Source: Streptomyces sp. NRRL F-5122 (GTDB lineage: Bacteria > Actinomycetota > Actinomycetes > Streptomycetales > Streptomycetaceae). From it: a stretch of DNA of 64,000 bases. Under the pieces are notes generated by a model. That model saw only the letters and a program-made list of their open reading frames with translations. It was not told where the DNA came from and did not search any database. A program made the position numbers and the translations under genes. Positions 39,723-48,497 of the stretch are shown piece after piece. The stretch spans positions 219,738 through 283,737 of the forward strand of contig NZ_LMWH01000290.1 of assembly GCF_001507435.1 (NCBI RefSeq). Direction: 5' to 3'. Numbering within the stretch: position 1 is the first letter of the stretch; each line of letters starts with the position of its first letter.

Positions 39723-41708
39723 ATGGACCTCACACGACTCCTGCACGACGAGCGCCCGTTCGCCCTGCTGCGCCGCCGTACGCCCGGGCGCGACCACAAC
39801 ACCGTGGAGCTGCTGATCGGCCGCGTCGACGCCTACGAGCGACTCGCCGATCTTCCCGACGAGGCGCTGGCCCTCGTCCCGTACCGCCAGATCCGCGAGC
39901 GCGGCTTCGACGTCCGCGACGACGGCACGCCCCTGCTGGCCCTGCGGCCCGAGGAGTCCTACGAGCTGCCCCTCGACGACGTCCTGGATCAGCTGCCCCG
40001 GCACGACGTCCGGGTGGAGGACGGCGGCTTCGACGTGCCCGACGAGGAGTACGCGCGGATCGTCGGCCGGGTGCTGGGCGAGGAGATCGCACGGGGCGAG
40101 GGGGCGAACTTCGTGATCCGGCGGACGTACGAGGGGACAGTGCGGGGATTCGGCCGCTCCGACGCCCTCGCACTGTTCCGGCGGCTGCTGATCGGCGAGC
40201 GTGGCGCGTACTGGACCTTCGTGGTGCACACCGGGAACGGGGGGTCTTCACCGGAAGGGCGCGGGCGGGAGACGAACGGGCGGACGCTGGTGGGCGCGAG
40301 CCCCGAGGTGCACGTGCGGATGTCGGGCGGACGGGGCGGGCAGCAGGCGCCGGCGGCCGAGGGCGCCGACGGGGGACGGACCGGCGGGACCGTCGTGATG
40401 AACCCCATCAGCGGAACGTACCGCTATCCCGTGGACGGCCCGACGGCCGAGGATCTGCTCACCTTCCTCGCGGACGGCAAGGAGATCGAGGAGCTGTCGA
40501 TGGTCGTCGACGAGGAGCTCAAGATGATGTGCACGGTCGGCGACATGGGCGGGGTCGTCGTCGGACCGCGCCTGAAGGAGATGGCCCACCTCGCTCACAC
40601 GGAGTACGAGCTGCGCGGCAGGTCGACCCTCGACGTGCGCGAGGTGCTGAAGGAGACCATGTTCGCGGCGACCGTCACCGGCTCACCCGTGCAGAACGCC
40701 TGCCGCGTGATCGAGCGCCACGAGAGGGGCGGCCGTGGTTACTACGCGGGCGCGCTCGCGCTGCTGGGACGGGACGCGGGGGGCGCCCAGACCCTCGACT
40801 CCCCCATCCTCATCCGGACCGCCGACATCGACGCCGACGGACGGCTGCGGGTTCCGGTGGGCGCCACCCTCGTACGCGGCTCGGACCCCGCGAGCGAGGT
40901 GGCGGAGACCCACGCCAAGGCCGCCGGGGTGCTGGCGGCGCTGGGCGCGCGCCCGGCACGGCCGCGCACGGATCGCGAACGCCCCGGGCTCGGCGACGAT
41001 CCGCGGGTGCGGGCGGCGCTCGACGGCAGGCGCGGCCGGCTCGCCCCGTTCTGGCTGCGGATGCAGGAGCGGACCGCGGACCTCACAGGACACGCGTTCG
41101 TGGTCGACGCCGAGGACACCTTCACCGCGATGCTCGCCCATGTCCTCCGGTCGTCCGGGCTCGAGGTGACCGTGCGCCGGTACGACGAGCCGGGGCTGCG
41201 GGAGACGGTGCTCGCGCACGAGGGGCCGCTGGTCCTCGGGCCCGGGCCGGGCGATCCGTCGGACACCGCCGATCCCAGGATGCGGTTCCTGCGGGAGCTG
41301 ACGGCACAGGTCGTCCGGGACCACCGGCACGGGGTGCTCGGTGTCTGCCTGGGCCATGAGCTGATCGCCGCCGAGCTGGGCCTGGAGATCGTGCGCAAGG
41401 AGATCCCCCACCAGGGCGCGCAGACCGAGATCGATCTCTTCGGCCGGCCGGAGACCGTCGGCTTCTACAACAGCTTCGTGGCGCACTGCGACGACGAGGC
41501 GGCCGCCGAGCTGGCCGCGCACGGTGTCGAGGTGAGCCGCGGCACGGGCGGCGAGGTGCACGCACTGCGCGGGCCGGGGTTCGCCGGTGTCCAGTTCCAC
41601 CCGGAGTCGGTGCTGTCGGTGAACGGCGCCGCCGTCGTACGGGAGCTGCTGGGTCAGTCGGTGGACCTGGGCACCAGGACGTTCTCGGAGCGGCGGCCTG
41701 CGGTGTAG
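39723..41708 (+). CDS. trpE: Anthranilate synthase, fused TrpE-TrpG
   Basis: A 661-residue fusion. Residues 1 to about 435 are the chorismate-using component (PISGTYRYPVDG, ELSMVVDEELKMMCTVGDMGG, VTGSPVQNACRVIERHERGGRGYYAGAL). About 455-655 are a class I glutamine amidotransferase with GVCLGHE (nucleophile Cys) and FHPES. A Gly-rich insert lies near residue 200. PhzE-type enzymes share this layout, but the Trp leader supports a tryptophan role. The ATG follows GAGGAA. It overlaps the convergent dehydrogenase gene by 55 bp. Confidence 0.93.
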   Translation: MDLTRLLHDERPFALLRRRTPGRDHNTVELLIGRVDAYERLADLPDEALALVPYRQIRERGFDVRDDGTPLLALRPEESYELPLDDVLDQLPRHDVRVEDGGFDVPDEEYARIVGRVLGEEIARGEGANFVIRRTYEGTVRGFGRSDALALFRRLLIGERGAYWTFVVHTGNGGSSPEGRGRETNGRTLVGASPEVHVRMSGGRGGQQAPAAEGADGGRTGGTVVMNPISGTYRYPVDGPTAEDLLTFLADGKEIEELSMVVDEELKMMCTVGDMGGVVVGPRLKEMAHLAHTEYELRGRSTLDVREVLKETMFAATVTGSPVQNACRVIERHERGGRGYYAGALALLGRDAGGAQTLDSPILIRTADIDADGRLRVPVGATLVRGSDPASEVAETHAKAAGVLAALGARPARPRTDRERPGLGDDPRVRAALDGRRGRLAPFWLRMQERTADLTGHAFVVDAEDTFTAMLAHVLRSSGLEVTVRRYDEPGLRETVLAHEGPLVLGPGPGDPSDTADPRMRFLRELTAQVVRDHRHGVLGVCLGHELIAAELGLEIVRKEIPHQGAQTEIDLFGRPETVGFYNSFVAHCDDEAAAELAAHGVEVSRGTGGEVHALRGPGFAGVQFHPESVLSVNGAAVVRELLGQSVDLGTRTFSERRPAV

Positions 41709-42655
41709 TCGAGGACGTTGCGCACCGTGGCGTCGACGATCTGGGTGACGGCGTCCGCGGTGTAGTACGCCTGGTGCGAGGTGACCAGGACGTTCGGGAA
41801 GGTGACGAGGCGGGCCAGGGTGTCGTCCTCGACCGGCTCCAGGGACTTGTCGAGGAAGAACAGGCCCGCCTCCGCCTCGTACACATCGAGGCCGACCCCG
41901 GTGAAGCGGCCCGCACGCAACTCGGTGACCAGAGCCTGGGTGTCGATGAGGCCGCCCCTGCTGGAGTTCACGAGGACGGCGTCGTCCTTCATGGCCCCCA
42001 GGGCGGCCGCGTCGATGAGATGGGTGGTCTCCGGCATCAGCGGGACATGCAGGCTGACCAGGTCGGACCGGGTGAGCAGTTCCTCCTTGGAGACGTACTG
42101 GAGGCCGAGCGCGGCACACGCCGGGTTCTCGACGACGTCCCAGCCGAGGAGCCGCATGCCGAAGCCGTGGGCGATGCGGGTGAACGCCTCGCCGATCTTG
42201 CCGGTGCCCAGTACACCGGCGGTGCGCCCGTGCATGTCGCGGCCCATCAGGCCGTCGAGACGGAAGTCGAAGTCGCGGGTGCGGTTGCCGGCCCGGACGA
42301 TGCGCCGGTTGACGGCCATGGCGAGAGTCCAGGCGAACTCGGCGACGGAGTAGGGCGAGTAGTAAGAGACCCGGGCGACCGTCAGGCCGATGCCTTCGGC
42401 GACCGGGAGGTCGATGTTGTTGAAGCCGGTGGAGCGCTGGGCGATCAACCGCGTGCCGCCGGCCGCGAGGGTCTGCAGGACGCGACTGCCGAGTTCGCAG
42501 TTGACGCTGGTGCAGACGACCTCCCGGCCGACGGCGATGGGCGCCGTGTCCTCGTTGAGGAAGACATCAAGGCAGCGGATGTCGTGATACCCCGCGAAGG
42601 CCTTCTCGAGCAGGGGCTTCTCGTCGGCCTGCACACCGAACGCGAGGATCTCCAC
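41654..42655 (-). CDS. D-2-hydroxyacid dehydrogenase (D-lactate dehydrogenase-like)
   Basis: A 333-residue NAD-dependent dehydrogenase of the D-LDH group. VLGTGKIGEAF is the NAD-binding glycine motif. NSSRGGLIDT carries the substrate Arg, VYEAEAG the Glu region and TSHQAYYT the catalytic His. STGFNNIDLPVAEGIGLTVARV and the YSVAEF block fit LdhA-like enzymes. The GTG at 42655 has GGAGG 5 nt upstream. The last 18 codons overlap the end of the TrpE-TrpG gene on the other strand. Confidence 0.9.
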   Translation of the reverse strand: MEILAFGVQADEKPLLEKAFAGYHDIRCLDVFLNEDTAPIAVGREVVCTSVNCELGSRVLQTLAAGGTRLIAQRSTGFNNIDLPVAEGIGLTVARVSYYSPYSVAEFAWTLAMAVNRRIVRAGNRTRDFDFRLDGLMGRDMHGRTAGVLGTGKIGEAFTRIAHGFGMRLLGWDVVENPACAALGLQYVSKEELLTRSDLVSLHVPLMPETTHLIDAAALGAMKDDAVLVNSSRGGLIDTQALVTELRAGRFTGVGLDVYEAEAGLFFLDKSLEPVEDDTLARLVTFPNVLVTSHQAYYTADAVTQIVDATVRNVLDYTAGRRSENVLVPRSTD

Positions 42656-42795
42656 GGGGCCCTCCGGCGATATGACCAGGATTGCCTGACAGCGGTGAAT
42701 ATACGGGGGTGCGGACGCGGGTGTGCTCGCGGGGGCACCCCCGAAGGACGATCGCCGGGGAACGGCGACCGTAGGCCCCTGGTACCGCCGAAGCG

Positions 42796-43824
42796 TCAGC
42801 CGAAGAAGACGCCGACCTCGTCGTACAGCTTCGGGTCGACCGTCTTCAGCCTGGCCGTGGCCTCCGAGATCGGGACCCGGACGATGTCGGTGCCCTGCAG
42901 GGCGACCATCTTGCCGAAGTCGCCGTCGCGGACCGCCTCGATGGCGTGCAGGCCGAAGCGGGTGGCGAGCCAGCGGTCGAAGGCGCTGGGCGTACCGCCG
43001 CGCTGGACGTGCCCGAGCACGGTCGTACGGGCCTCCTTGCCGGTGCGCCTCTCGATCTCCTTGGACAGCCATTCGCCGACGCCCGAGAGACGGACGTGCC
43101 CGAACGAGTCCAGCGAGTCGTCCTTCAGCACCACGTCCCCGTCCTTGGGCATCGCGCCTTCGGCGACGACCACGATCGGCGCGTACGAGGCCTTGAACCG
43201 GGACGTCACCCAGGCGCACACCTGGTCGACGTCGAAGCGCTGCTCGGGGATGAGGATGACGTTGGCCCCGCCGGCCAGCCCCGAGTGGATCGCGATCCAG
43301 CCCGTGTGGCGGCCCATCACCTCGACCACGAGCACCCGCATGTGCGACTCCGCCGTCGTGTGCAGGCGGTCGATCGCCTCGGTCGCGATGTTGACTGCGG
43401 TGTCGAAACCGAAGGTGTAGTCCGTGGCCGACAGGTCGTTGTCGATGGTCTTCGGCACAGCGACGACCTTGATGCCGTACTCGTCCGCCAGCCGGCCCGC
43501 GACGCCCAGGGTGTCCTCGCCACCGATCGCGACGAGCGCGTCGACCTCCTCCTTGGCGAGGTTCTCCTTGATCCGGCGGATGCCGTTCTCCTCCTTGAGC
43601 GGATTGGTCCGCGAGGAGCCGAGGATGGTGCCGCCGCGGGGCAGGATGCCGCGCACCGCCGGGATGTCGAGCCGGACGGTGTCTCCTTCCAGGGGACCCC
43701 GCCAGCCGTCCCGGAAACCGACGAAGTCGTAGCCGTACTCCTGCACGCCCTTGCGTACGACGCCCCGGATGACGGCGTTGAGCCCGGGGCAGTCGCCGCC
43801 TCCGGTCAGTACTCCGACCCGCAT
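42796..43824 (-). CDS. pfkA: 6-phosphofructokinase (PPi-type active-site signature)
   Basis: A 342-residue PfkA-family enzyme phosphorylating fructose 6-phosphate. Motifs: TGGGDCPGLNAVIRG, GSSRTNP, GGEDTLG (about 101-107), VPKTIDNDLSATDYTFG and VEVMGRHTGWIA. At the two positions that separate ATP from PPi enzymes (Gly104 and Gly124 in E. coli) it has Asp104 and Lys125. Asp plus Lys is the PPi-type combination, as in Amycolatopsis, so the phosphoryl donor is uncertain. The start has GAAGGGA upstream. Confidence 0.93.
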   Translation of the reverse strand: MRVGVLTGGGDCPGLNAVIRGVVRKGVQEYGYDFVGFRDGWRGPLEGDTVRLDIPAVRGILPRGGTILGSSRTNPLKEENGIRRIKENLAKEEVDALVAIGGEDTLGVAGRLADEYGIKVVAVPKTIDNDLSATDYTFGFDTAVNIATEAIDRLHTTAESHMRVLVVEVMGRHTGWIAIHSGLAGGANVILIPEQRFDVDQVCAWVTSRFKASYAPIVVVAEGAMPKDGDVVLKDDSLDSFGHVRLSGVGEWLSKEIERRTGKEARTTVLGHVQRGGTPSAFDRWLATRFGLHAIEAVRDGDFGKMVALQGTDIVRVPISEATARLKTVDPKLYDEVGVFFG

Positions 43825-43974
43825 TGGAAATGTCCCTTCGCCGCGGTTGCCTGATGCGAGTCACGCTAATGGTGATCCACGTCACTTCGGCATGGCGCGG
43901 AGAGTCAATTCCGGTGAAATGTAGGCCAGTTGATCACCGCCAATTCACCCGAAAGTGGGAGCGCGCAGCACGGT

Positions 43975-44667
43975 TCACTCACCGTCGAGCCCTCGCTCGA
44001 TCGCGTAGCGCACCAGTTCCACCCTGTTGTGCAGCTGGAGCTTGCCCAGGGTGTTCTGGACGTGGTTCTGCACGGTGCGGTGCGAGATGACCAGGCGTTC
44101 GGCGATCTGCTTGTAGCTCAGGCCCTTGGCGACCAGCCGCAGCACCTCGGTCTCGCGGTCGGTCAGCCGCGGTGCCTTCGGTTCGTCCGCGTCCGCGGCG
44201 GGCGCCGGTTCGGAGGCGAGCCGGCGGTACTCCCCGAGGACCAGTCCCGCGAGACCGGGGGTGAACACGGGGTCGCCGACCGCCGTGCGGCGCACCGCGT
44301 CGATCAGCTCCTCCGTGGACGCCGACTTCAGCAGATAGCCCGTGGCACCCGACTTCACCGCCTCCAGCACGTCCGCGTGCTCACCGCTCGCCGACAGCAC
44401 GAGGACCCGCAGCGCCGGATCGGCACCGACGAGTTCCTTGCAGACCTGGACGCCCGGCTTCACGGGCAGATTGAGGTCCAGGACGAGGACGTCGGGCACT
44501 GTGGCACGGGCGCGGCGCACCGCCTGCTCCCCGTCGCCCGCGGTGGCGACGACGTCGAAGCCGGCCTCGGCCAGATCACGTGCGACGGCGTCCCGCCACA
44601 TGGGGTGGTCGTCGACGACCATGATCCTGGTCGGCTCCCGCCGCGCCTCGGTCACGTCCCCCCTCAT
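43975..44667 (-). CDS. macR: MacR-like response regulator (NarL/LuxR type)
   Basis: A 230-residue regulator. The receiver has the acidic pair VVDDH, phosphoacceptor Asp64 (LVLDLNLP) and Lys in KSAS. The C-terminal LuxR-type helix-turn-helix is LTDRETEVLRLVAKGLSYKQIAERLVISHRTVQNHV. The ATG at 44667 follows GGAGG; the GTG at 44655 is possible. It lies 187 bp after the sensor kinase. Position matches, from memory, the S. coelicolor MacRS pair, which controls morphogenesis membrane proteins and actinorhodin. Confidence 0.85.
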   Translation of the reverse strand: MRGDVTEARREPTRIMVVDDHPMWRDAVARDLAEAGFDVVATAGDGEQAVRRARATVPDVLVLDLNLPVKPGVQVCKELVGADPALRVLVLSASGEHADVLEAVKSGATGYLLKSASTEELIDAVRRTAVGDPVFTPGLAGLVLGEYRRLASEPAPAADADEPKAPRLTDRETEVLRLVAKGLSYKQIAERLVISHRTVQNHVQNTLGKLQLHNRVELVRYAIERGLDGE

Positions 44668-44854
44668 CGCCCCTCCGCCCGCGTCACCCCTGCGACCGGC
44701 GGTCCCGGTGGCGTCCCTGTCCGCCCGGCTCCTCGCGCCCTGCCCGGCAGCCCCGGCGCGGCCGCCCGGCAGCCGCCGGCCGGTTCCGCCGTCGCCGGCC
44801 GCGCCGCCCTTCGCCCGGCCGCCGGACGATCCCCGGCCGGCCGCTGTGCTCCCG

Positions 44855-46117
44855 TCATCGCGTCTCCGCCTTCCCCCATGAGCCCTCCGGGCCCTTCGTG
44901 TCGTTCGGGCCGTCCGGGTCCTTCGCACCCTTCGGCACCTTCAGTTCCACTTCCGTGCCCTGGCCCGGAACCGAGATCAGCTCGGCCGTGCCGCCGATGT
45001 CGCGCAGCCGGCCGCGGATCGACTGGGCCACTCCCAGCCGCCCCTCTCCCTCCGCCTGGGCGAGCCGCCCCTCCGGGATGCCGGGCCCGTCGTCGCGTAC
45101 GGTCACGACGACTCCCTGCGGCTCGTCCTCGACCAGGATCCAGGCGCGGGCCCCGTCCCCGGCGTGCTTGCGGACATTGTCCAGAGCGGCCCCGACGGCC
45201 GCGGACAACTCCCGCGCGGCGGCCGCAGCGAGCGGCACGGGCGAGCCCGGCGCGGACAGCGTCACCCGGGCGCCCGCGTACGGGGCCAGCAGGGCACGCA
45301 GATCGAGCGGGCCCTCCTCGGCGTCCGGTTCCTCGACCGCCCGGACGACCGCGCCGAGCGCGGTGTCCTCCGAGGCCCGTGAGAGGGGCAACAGGCCCCC
45401 GGAGACCAGACTGCGCAGGGCGACCTCCTGCTCGCCGGCCAGCCGGCCCAGCTCCGCGGCCTCGCCGCCGAGAGCGGTGCCGCGCCGCTGCACCATGGCG
45501 AGCACCTGGAGCACACTGTCGTGGATGCCCCGGGCCAGCCGCTCCCGCTCGCGGGTCGCCGCCTCGATCTCCAGGGCACGGGCGAGGGTGCGCTCCGAGG
45601 CACGGGCCACCTCGACGACGTACCCGATGGCGATGGAGGCGACCCAGACGAGGACCACGTTGTGGATGGTGTCGCGGGCGGGTGCGCCGCGCTCGACCAG
45701 GTTCGCCGCGGCGACCAGGGTGGAGGCGAGGGCCGCCCACCGCCAGCCGCCCTTGACCGCGAAGGCGAGCACCGACCCGGCGGTCCAGATCGACGGCAGG
45801 GTGGGGCCTCCCGCGAGGATCCGCTCATGAGTGTCGGCAAGGGGGGTGAGGAGGATGCCGGTGAGCGCGATCGTCAGGTCGGCGGCCAGGAACCGCTTGG
45901 TGCAGCTCGCGGCGTTCGCCACGCTCGGGAGCGTGGCCAGCGTCCAGCCGCACAGCACGGCGTAGTACGCGATGGCCAGCCAGGGCCGGGCGAAATGGCC
46001 GTAGGCGGTCGCGAAGAGCCCGATCGCGTACAGCATCGTCAGAACCCGGTACGCCGTCAGCGCACGCCACAGCGGCTGCTCGACCGACATCCGGATGACC
46101 CGCTCGCGCTTGGCCAT
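44855..46117 (-). CDS. macS: MacS-like sensor histidine kinase
   Basis: A 420-residue kinase. About five or six N-terminal membrane segments (residues 20-170) carry the sensor. A HisKA_3-type dimerisation helix with His199 (RERLARGIHDSVLQ) follows, then an HATPase domain (AALDNVRKHAG, VRDDGPGIPEG). Membrane-embedded sensing with little extracellular loop suggests an envelope signal. It starts after AAGGGGG. The partner response regulator gene is downstream on the same strand. Confidence 0.87.
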   Translation of the reverse strand: MAKRERVIRMSVEQPLWRALTAYRVLTMLYAIGLFATAYGHFARPWLAIAYYAVLCGWTLATLPSVANAASCTKRFLAADLTIALTGILLTPLADTHERILAGGPTLPSIWTAGSVLAFAVKGGWRWAALASTLVAAANLVERGAPARDTIHNVVLVWVASIAIGYVVEVARASERTLARALEIEAATRERERLARGIHDSVLQVLAMVQRRGTALGGEAAELGRLAGEQEVALRSLVSGGLLPLSRASEDTALGAVVRAVEEPDAEEGPLDLRALLAPYAGARVTLSAPGSPVPLAAAAARELSAAVGAALDNVRKHAGDGARAWILVEDEPQGVVVTVRDDGPGIPEGRLAQAEGEGRLGVAQSIRGRLRDIGGTAELISVPGQGTEVELKVPKGAKDPDGPNDTKGPEGSWGKAETR

Positions 46118-46199
46118 GTCCCCCCTTTGTCGTTCACCTGGGCGGCGCCCCCGCCGGAGCGCCCCCTCGGTTCACTCCCCCCGACCCGGACGGACGCGT

Positions 46200-46973
46200 C
46201 TAGGAGTCCGGCCGTTCCCTCACGGCGCCCTTCCGTTCCTCCTTGTGCGCCTGCTCCGCTTCCTTGTGCGCCTGCTTCTCCGCCTTCGCCGCCTCCGCGA
46301 TCTGCCGCTTGGCGGCCGTCGCGTAGATGTCGACGTACTCCTGGCCGGAGAGCTTCATGATTTCGTACATGACCTCGTCGGTCACCGCGCGCAGCACAAA
46401 GCGGTCCTGCTCCATGCCTCGGTAGCGCCGGAAGTCCAGGGGCTTGCCGATACGGATGCCCGGGCGCATCAGCTTGGGCATGACCTTGCCCGGCGGCTGG
46501 ATCTTCTCCGTGTCGATCATGGCGACCGGGATCACGGGCGCGCCGGTGGCCAGCGCCACACGCGCGAGACCACCGGGCTTGCCGCGGTAGAGACGCCCGT
46601 CGGGCGAGCGTGTGCCCTCCGGGTAGATGCCGAACAGCTCGCCTCGCTCCAGCACCTCGATGCCGCTCTTGATCGCGGCCTCGCCCGCGCCGCGTGCACC
46701 GGAGCGGTCGACGGGGAGCTGCCCCACGCCCTTGAAGAAGGCGGCGGTCAGCCGGCCCTTCAGACCGGGTGTCGTGAAGTACTCGGCCTTCGCGATGAAG
46801 GTGACCTTCCGGTCGAGCACCGCGGGCAGGAAGAAGGAGTCCGAGAAGGACAGGTGATTGCTCGCCAGGATCGCCGGGCCCTCGGCGGGAACGTTCTCCA
46901 GGCCTTCCACCCAGGGCCTGAAGGCAAGCTTCAGCGGCCCTCCGATGGATACCTTCATCGCGCCGTACAACAA
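46200..46973 (-). CDS. plsC: PlsC-like 1-acyl-sn-glycerol-3-phosphate acyltransferase
   Basis: A 257-residue acyltransferase for phosphatidate or related lipid acylation. Motifs: SNHLSFSDSFFLP (NHx4D catalytic pair), FIAKAEYF, GIYPEGTRSPDG and VIPVAMIDTEKI. A charged Lys/Glu/His-rich tail ends the protein. The TTG at 46973 has AGGAGG 7 nt upstream, while the ATG at 46958 is 22 nt away, so TTG is the likely start. It corresponds to M. tuberculosis Rv2182c in order. Confidence 0.9.
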   Translation of the reverse strand: MLYGAMKVSIGGPLKLAFRPWVEGLENVPAEGPAILASNHLSFSDSFFLPAVLDRKVTFIAKAEYFTTPGLKGRLTAAFFKGVGQLPVDRSGARGAGEAAIKSGIEVLERGELFGIYPEGTRSPDGRLYRGKPGGLARVALATGAPVIPVAMIDTEKIQPPGKVMPKLMRPGIRIGKPLDFRRYRGMEQDRFVLRAVTDEVMYEIMKLSGQEYVDIYATAAKRQIAEAAKAEKQAHKEAEQAHKEERKGAVRERPDS

Positions 46974-47119
46974 CCGACTGCCTCCTGTGTGTGTCGAACA
47001 GACCTTAACCCGGTCCTTTCGCAAAGAGGCCGACGGCCCTGGTCGGTGTCAGTGCGGTCGCGTACGGTGAAGTACCTGCAATCGACGTGCCCAGCCCCTT
47101 TCATGAACAGGAGACCGAC

Positions 47120-47899
47120 GTGCCGGTCCTCCCTGGAGCCGAGCCGTACCGCCACGACGGCGGGGAGGTCGGCGTCCTCCTCTGCCATGGCTTCACCGGT
47201 TCCCCTCAGTCGCTGCGCCCCTGGGCGGAGTATCTCGCCGAGCGCGGCCTCACCGTCTCGCTGCCGTTGCTGCCCGGACACGGCACACGCTGGGAGGACC
47301 TGCAGCTCACCGGATGGCACGACTGGTACGCGGAGGTGGACCGCGAGCTGCGGGCCCTCGGCGACCGCTGCGCGCAGGTCTTCGTGGCCGGCCTGTCCAT
47401 GGGCGGCGCCCTGGCCCTGCGGCTCGCCGCCAAGCACGGCGAGGCCGTGAGCGGCGTGGTGGTCGTCAACCCGGCGAACAAGGTGCACGGCCTGTCGGCG
47501 TACGCCCTTCCGGTGGCCCGCCACCTCGTCCGGGCGACGAAGGGCATCACCAGCGACATCGCCAAGGAGGGCAGCACGGAGCTCGGCTACGACAAGGTGC
47601 CGCTGCACGCGGCGCACTCCCTGCGCTCCTTCTTCCGCGTGGTCGACGGGGAGCTGCCGCAGGTCACGCAGCCGCTGCTGCTTCTGCACAGTCCGCAGGA
47701 CCATGTGGTGCCGCCGGCCGACTCGGCCCGGATCCTCGGCCGCGTCTCGTCCACGGACGTGACGGAGATCGTGCTGGAACAGAGCTACCACGTGGCGACG
47801 TTGGACCACGATGCGGACCGGATCCACGAGGAGAGCCACTCGTTCATCGGCCGGCTCGCGCCCAGTGTCGGTAAGGAAGGGACGTCCGCAGGTGGCTGA
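47120..47899 (+). CDS. Alpha/beta hydrolase (carboxylesterase-like)
   Basis: A 259-residue hydrolase. The triad is Ser93 (GLSMGG), Asp194 (HSPQDHVVP) and His224 (QSYHVATLDHD), with LLCHGFTGSPQSL as the oxyanion region. It resembles monoacylglycerol lipase/carboxylesterase Est30-type enzymes; a lipid substrate would fit the neighbouring acyltransferase. The GTG at 47120 has AGGAG 6 nt upstream; the GTG at 47087 has none. It overlaps the next gene by 8 bp. Confidence 0.88.
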   Translation: MPVLPGAEPYRHDGGEVGVLLCHGFTGSPQSLRPWAEYLAERGLTVSLPLLPGHGTRWEDLQLTGWHDWYAEVDRELRALGDRCAQVFVAGLSMGGALALRLAAKHGEAVSGVVVVNPANKVHGLSAYALPVARHLVRATKGITSDIAKEGSTELGYDKVPLHAAHSLRSFFRVVDGELPQVTQPLLLLHSPQDHVVPPADSARILGRVSSTDVTEIVLEQSYHVATLDHDADRIHEESHSFIGRLAPSVGKEGTSAGG

Positions 47900-48491
47900 G
47901 CACGACTCCGACCGCGAGGATCGCGAGCCGGACGAGAAGGGCGTGCCCTTCGACGAGGACGCCGCCTGGGCGGCGATCGTCGCGGGGTACGGCGACGAGC
48001 CCGCGGACCCTCCCGGTTCGAAGCCGTTCAAGCCGATCGAGGATCTGGCGCTGCCCGCCATGGAGCCGAACGGCAAGGACGGGGAGCAGACCGAGGAGAA
48101 GGGCGAAGGAGACGGGGAGCGGGGCGAGGGAAAGGACGAGCCGGCCAGGCCGCTGGGCAGCTCGATCTCCTTCGCACCCGGCGTGGGCCCGCGCGACTAC
48201 GCACCGCGTGAGCCTTCCGAGGACGACTTCGACGATGACGACGAGGGCCACTTCGTCCCGCCCGAGCCGCCCCCGCTGCCCACGGGCGACACGACGGCGA
48301 AGTTCGCCTGGCTCGGAGTGGTCGGCGGTCCGATCCTGCTCCTGCTGGCCGTGCTGCTCGGCTGGGAGATGACCTGGTGGCTCACCACGCTCGGCGTCGG
48401 CGGCTTCCTCGGCGGCTTCGCGACACTGGTGGCGCGCATGAGGACGGACGACGAGGACGGCGACGACCCCGGCCGCGGTGCGGTGGTCTGA
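47892..48491 (+). CDS. Hypothetical membrane protein with acidic cytoplasmic region
   Basis: A 199-residue protein that I do not recognise beyond being an actinobacterial envelope protein. The first 140 residues are strongly acidic and Pro/Gly-rich, with FDEDAAWAAIVAGYGDEP near the N-terminus, and two membrane segments follow (about 142-185). The short Asp-rich C-terminus is cytoplasmic. The GTG at 47892 overlaps the hydrolase stop by 8 bp, so the two are coupled. It occupies the place of Rv2183c in the mycobacterial order. Confidence 0.75.
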   Translation: MAEHDSDREDREPDEKGVPFDEDAAWAAIVAGYGDEPADPPGSKPFKPIEDLALPAMEPNGKDGEQTEEKGEGDGERGEGKDEPARPLGSSISFAPGVGPRDYAPREPSEDDFDDDDEGHFVPPEPPPLPTGDTTAKFAWLGVVGGPILLLLAVLLGWEMTWWLTTLGVGGFLGGFATLVARMRTDDEDGDDPGRGAVV

Positions 48492-48497
48492 CCGGCT

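Noticed and set aside
44668..44928. Longer N-terminus for the MacR-like regulator
   Set aside because: The extra 87 residues are Arg/Gly low complexity and overlap the sensor kinase gene; the receiver domain begins right after the ATG at 44667.
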